DNA of 7,360 nucleotides from Bacteroidota bacterium (GTDB taxonomy: Bacteria > Bacteroidota > Ignavibacteria > SZUA-365 > JAADGX01). Position 1 is the stretch's first letter. Each line of letters opens with the position of its first letter. The stretch spans positions 1 to 7,360 of the forward strand of contig JALUUP010000445.1 of the NCBI GenBank assembly GCA_027021285.1. The letters are read 5' to 3'. The notes below the pieces were generated by a model. It did not search any database. It was not told where the DNA came from and worked only from the letters and a program-made list of their open reading frames with translations. This document shows positions 5,397-7,360 of the stretch, piece after piece. The position numbers were made by a program, and so were the translations under genes.

Positions 5397-7331
5397 TTAT
5401 CGATTGGCAATGATCATTTTTCGCACCTGGTGATGACGAGAGGCGGACAGGAGGATGAAATAGGTCCCCCGGGCCAGGTTCGATACGTCCGCAGAAATTG
5501 AAAAGGATCCTTTCGGATACTTTGAATCGACCAACCGTTGTATTCGACGGCCTAACGAGTCGAAGAGATCGATTTGGATGTGTGTGGACCGGTCGACGTT
5601 GAACGGGATGGTTGCCAGGCGAGGTCTGCTTCCGCCCGCAGCCGGGACGGGATTAGGGTAGATGGGCTCCAGCACGACGTCTTGCGGCATTGCCTCGGTG
5701 ACGTCTGATTGAAGTGTTCGGTAGCGTACTCGCTTGAGGATGATGCCGAGAGGATCGAAGAGCGTGGAAACGACTTCGTTTTGCTTCACATCCGGAAATG
5801 TAAAGTCCTGTACTGCCTTCGCTTGGATGTTGATCACGTATCTCAGTGTGTCCCCGTTTGTTTTTATGATCATGATATCCGCGGGCATCAGGAACAACGG
5901 TGATACAAGGGTGTCCTGTGCCTGGTAGATCCGTATGATTTCCGGTGCCTCCTGATTTCCTGGCGTGATTCTGCGTTCGATGATGTAAAACGGGAACCCG
6001 GCCTTGTACACCCATTCATCAAAGAACCAGGCAAGATCATGCCCCCATGCTTTTTCCATGCTTCGACGGAAATCGTTGGTCGTCGCATTTCCATACGCAT
6101 GCTGTTTGCCGTACTCTTTCAGACCGGCGAAGAATACTGTATCACCGACGATATGTCTGAGCATACCCAGAACCGCCGCACCTTTCTTGTAAATCGTGGC
6201 AGGATAATTCGAGGACGGCGGCGTGCGGGGGAAATCGTAAAGTGGAAAAACACCCTCTCGTTGGGCAATGCCGAGGACGTAATCAGAAATATTCCGGTGG
6301 TGCTGTTGAAGGTAGCCTGTGCGGCCGTTGATCCAACCGGCATAGAGAGCCTCACTGAACGTGGCAAACCCTTCGCTCAACCATGCTTCGCGGAAATCCT
6401 CCGGAGTAACCCAATCGCCCCACCACTGGTGTGCGAGCTCATGGGCGGCAGTGGTGGATGCCTTGGACTGGAACGCGAACAGGCTGGCCGGGAAGCTGAT
6501 CATGGTCTGGTGCTCCATGGCGCCAATGGGAGTGATGCAGTACCCGACCTTGTCGAAGGCGTAGGCGCCGAAAAAATATTCGAAGCATTCCAGCATCGAC
6601 GGTATGGTGCTGAAATACGAAATGCCTTTCGATGAATCCTTGCGTGGTACGAAGTATTCGAGCGGCAGACCGTTCCAGGAATCCCGGATACGCGCGTACG
6701 ACCCGGCGGAAAATGTCACCAGGTATGTTGCCGTGGGATGGTTTTCGACCCACCGGTACATGAGGGAGTCGTTACCGACGGTGTCGATGGACATCAGTTT
6801 ACCGGTTCCGGCAACGACGACACCGCCGGGGACGGTGAACTTCAGGTCGAACATGGCTTTATCGGACGGGATGTCGTTGGAGGGTAACCAGTGCCGCGTC
6901 ATGGAAACGTACGGTGTCCCGAAACTGACACCCATGGTATATGTGGGGTCGCCCCAGAAGAAGCCTCCGAACGGGCTTCCTGGTTCATGGGTCGGGTTTC
7001 CGGCATACACAATCTTCACACGTGCCGTGGCGTCGCGGGCGAGAGGTGTGGGTGGCACGATGAAAAGCCGATCAACGGTGTGTTGCCAGGCGGCGGTGTT
7101 TCCGTCCACCGATACGGACGATACGACAAGATCTCGCAAGTGGAGAGGAATGGTATCGAGCTGCGAGCCAGAAATATTGGTCAGTTCCAGGCTTGCCTCT
7201 CCTTCCAATAATTGGTCGCCGATGTTCAAACGGATCGATGCATCGTACTGCTTTACGTCCACCAGGGACTGAGCACACGCGTTGCCGGCGAGGAAGAGGA
7301 CCAGGATAACAGGCAGTATGTACCGTCGCAT
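5397..7331 (-). CDS. Secreted M1-family zinc aminopeptidase with T9SS type A sorting domain
   Basis: The 644-residue precursor begins with a Sec signal peptide (MRRYILPVILVLFLAGNACA, cleavage after A20). An N-terminal beta domain (about 22-215) precedes the thermolysin-like catalytic domain. The zinc site is HELAH (297-301) plus E320, giving the exact HEXXH-X18-E spacing of M1 peptidases (gluzincins). The substrate-binding exopeptidase motif reads GAMEH (270-274) where GAMEN is usual, and Y381 (IYKKGAAVL) fits the transition-state tyrosine. After a beta-rich linker, residues about 553-644 form a T9SS type A domain (IYPNP 557-561, LFDSLGRRIQRLV, LARGTYFILL). The enzyme should remove N-terminal amino acids from peptides outside the cell or at its surface, feeding peptide catabolism. 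Start ATG 7331-7329 has AAAAGGAG (7347-7340) 8 bases upstream; its promoter is beyond the window edge. No clear terminator follows it, so transcription may continue into the propeller-protein gene 161 bases downstream. Confidence 0.95.
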   Translation of the reverse strand: MRRYILPVILVLFLAGNACAQSLVDVKQYDASIRLNIGDQLLEGEASLELTNISGSQLDTIPLHLRDLVVSSVSVDGNTAAWQHTVDRLFIVPPTPLARDATARVKIVYAGNPTHEPGSPFGGFFWGDPTYTMGVSFGTPYVSMTRHWLPSNDIPSDKAMFDLKFTVPGGVVVAGTGKLMSIDTVGNDSLMYRWVENHPTATYLVTFSAGSYARIRDSWNGLPLEYFVPRKDSSKGISYFSTIPSMLECFEYFFGAYAFDKVGYCITPIGAMEHQTMISFPASLFAFQSKASTTAAHELAHQWWGDWVTPEDFREAWLSEGFATFSEALYAGWINGRTGYLQQHHRNISDYVLGIAQREGVFPLYDFPRTPPSSNYPATIYKKGAAVLGMLRHIVGDTVFFAGLKEYGKQHAYGNATTNDFRRSMEKAWGHDLAWFFDEWVYKAGFPFYIIERRITPGNQEAPEIIRIYQAQDTLVSPLFLMPADIMIIKTNGDTLRYVINIQAKAVQDFTFPDVKQNEVVSTLFDPLGIILKRVRYRTLQSDVTEAMPQDVVLEPIYPNPVPAAGGSRPRLATIPFNVDRSTHIQIDLFDSLGRRIQRLVDSKYPKGSFSISADVSNLARGTYFILLSASRHHQVRKMIIANR

Positions 7332-7360
7332 GCCGTTTACTCCTTTTCAAAAACTGAATC

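Noticed and set aside
6039..7272. Two long plus-strand frames (198 and 222 codons) antisense to the aminopeptidase gene
   Set aside because: Both lie opposite the conserved M1 peptidase domains (zinc site, GAMEH and N-terminal beta domain), and neither translation shows a domain or start signal.

Overview
The window looks like ordinary chromosome from a bacterium of the Bacteroidota/Chlorobiota (FCB) group, most likely an Ignavibacteria- or Kapabacteria-like lineage. Two secreted proteins end in type IX secretion system (T9SS) type A sorting domains. One of them carries the NYPNPFNP signature that is especially common in Ignavibacteria-like genomes. Base composition appears even across the window. 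I see no insertion sequence, phage gene, CRISPR array, tRNA or rRNA.

Layout from left to right: (1) positions 1-834, plus strand: the 3' part of a tetratricopeptide-repeat (TPR) protein whose frame is still open at the left edge. (2) 835-960: a short convergent gap with an imperfect GC-rich hairpin. (3) 961-3139, minus strand: a compact two-gene operon, transcribed serA-like dehydrogenase first and then a DUF1015 (COG4198) protein, 22 bases apart. (4) 3140-3375: an intergenic region holding the serA leader, a weak candidate promoter with a palindrome over its -10, and a textbook rho-independent terminator for the next gene. (5) 3376-5235, minus strand: a 619-residue secreted protein with a probable beta-propeller, an Fn3-like domain and a T9SS sorting domain. 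(6) 5236-5396: a gap with a strong sigma70-type promoter candidate surrounded by direct and inverted repeats. (7) 5397-7331, minus strand: a 644-residue secreted M1-family zinc aminopeptidase with a T9SS sorting domain.

Functionally there are two themes. The serA-DUF1015 pair points to serine or phosphoserine metabolism. SerA oxidises 3-phosphoglycerate, and the DUF1015 protein carries a DGHHRSASA motif that resembles the phosphate-binding GxxR motif of ParB/sulfiredoxin-fold proteins. A role in phosphoserine or serine chemistry is therefore a reasonable but unproven hypothesis, and it is the most interesting point in the window. The two T9SS-exported proteins form an envelope/secretion segment: the peptidase probably degrades peptides outside the cell, and the propeller protein has no assignable activity. 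I do not see a clearly new multi-gene system; the remaining observations are small regulatory patterns and uncharacterised proteins.
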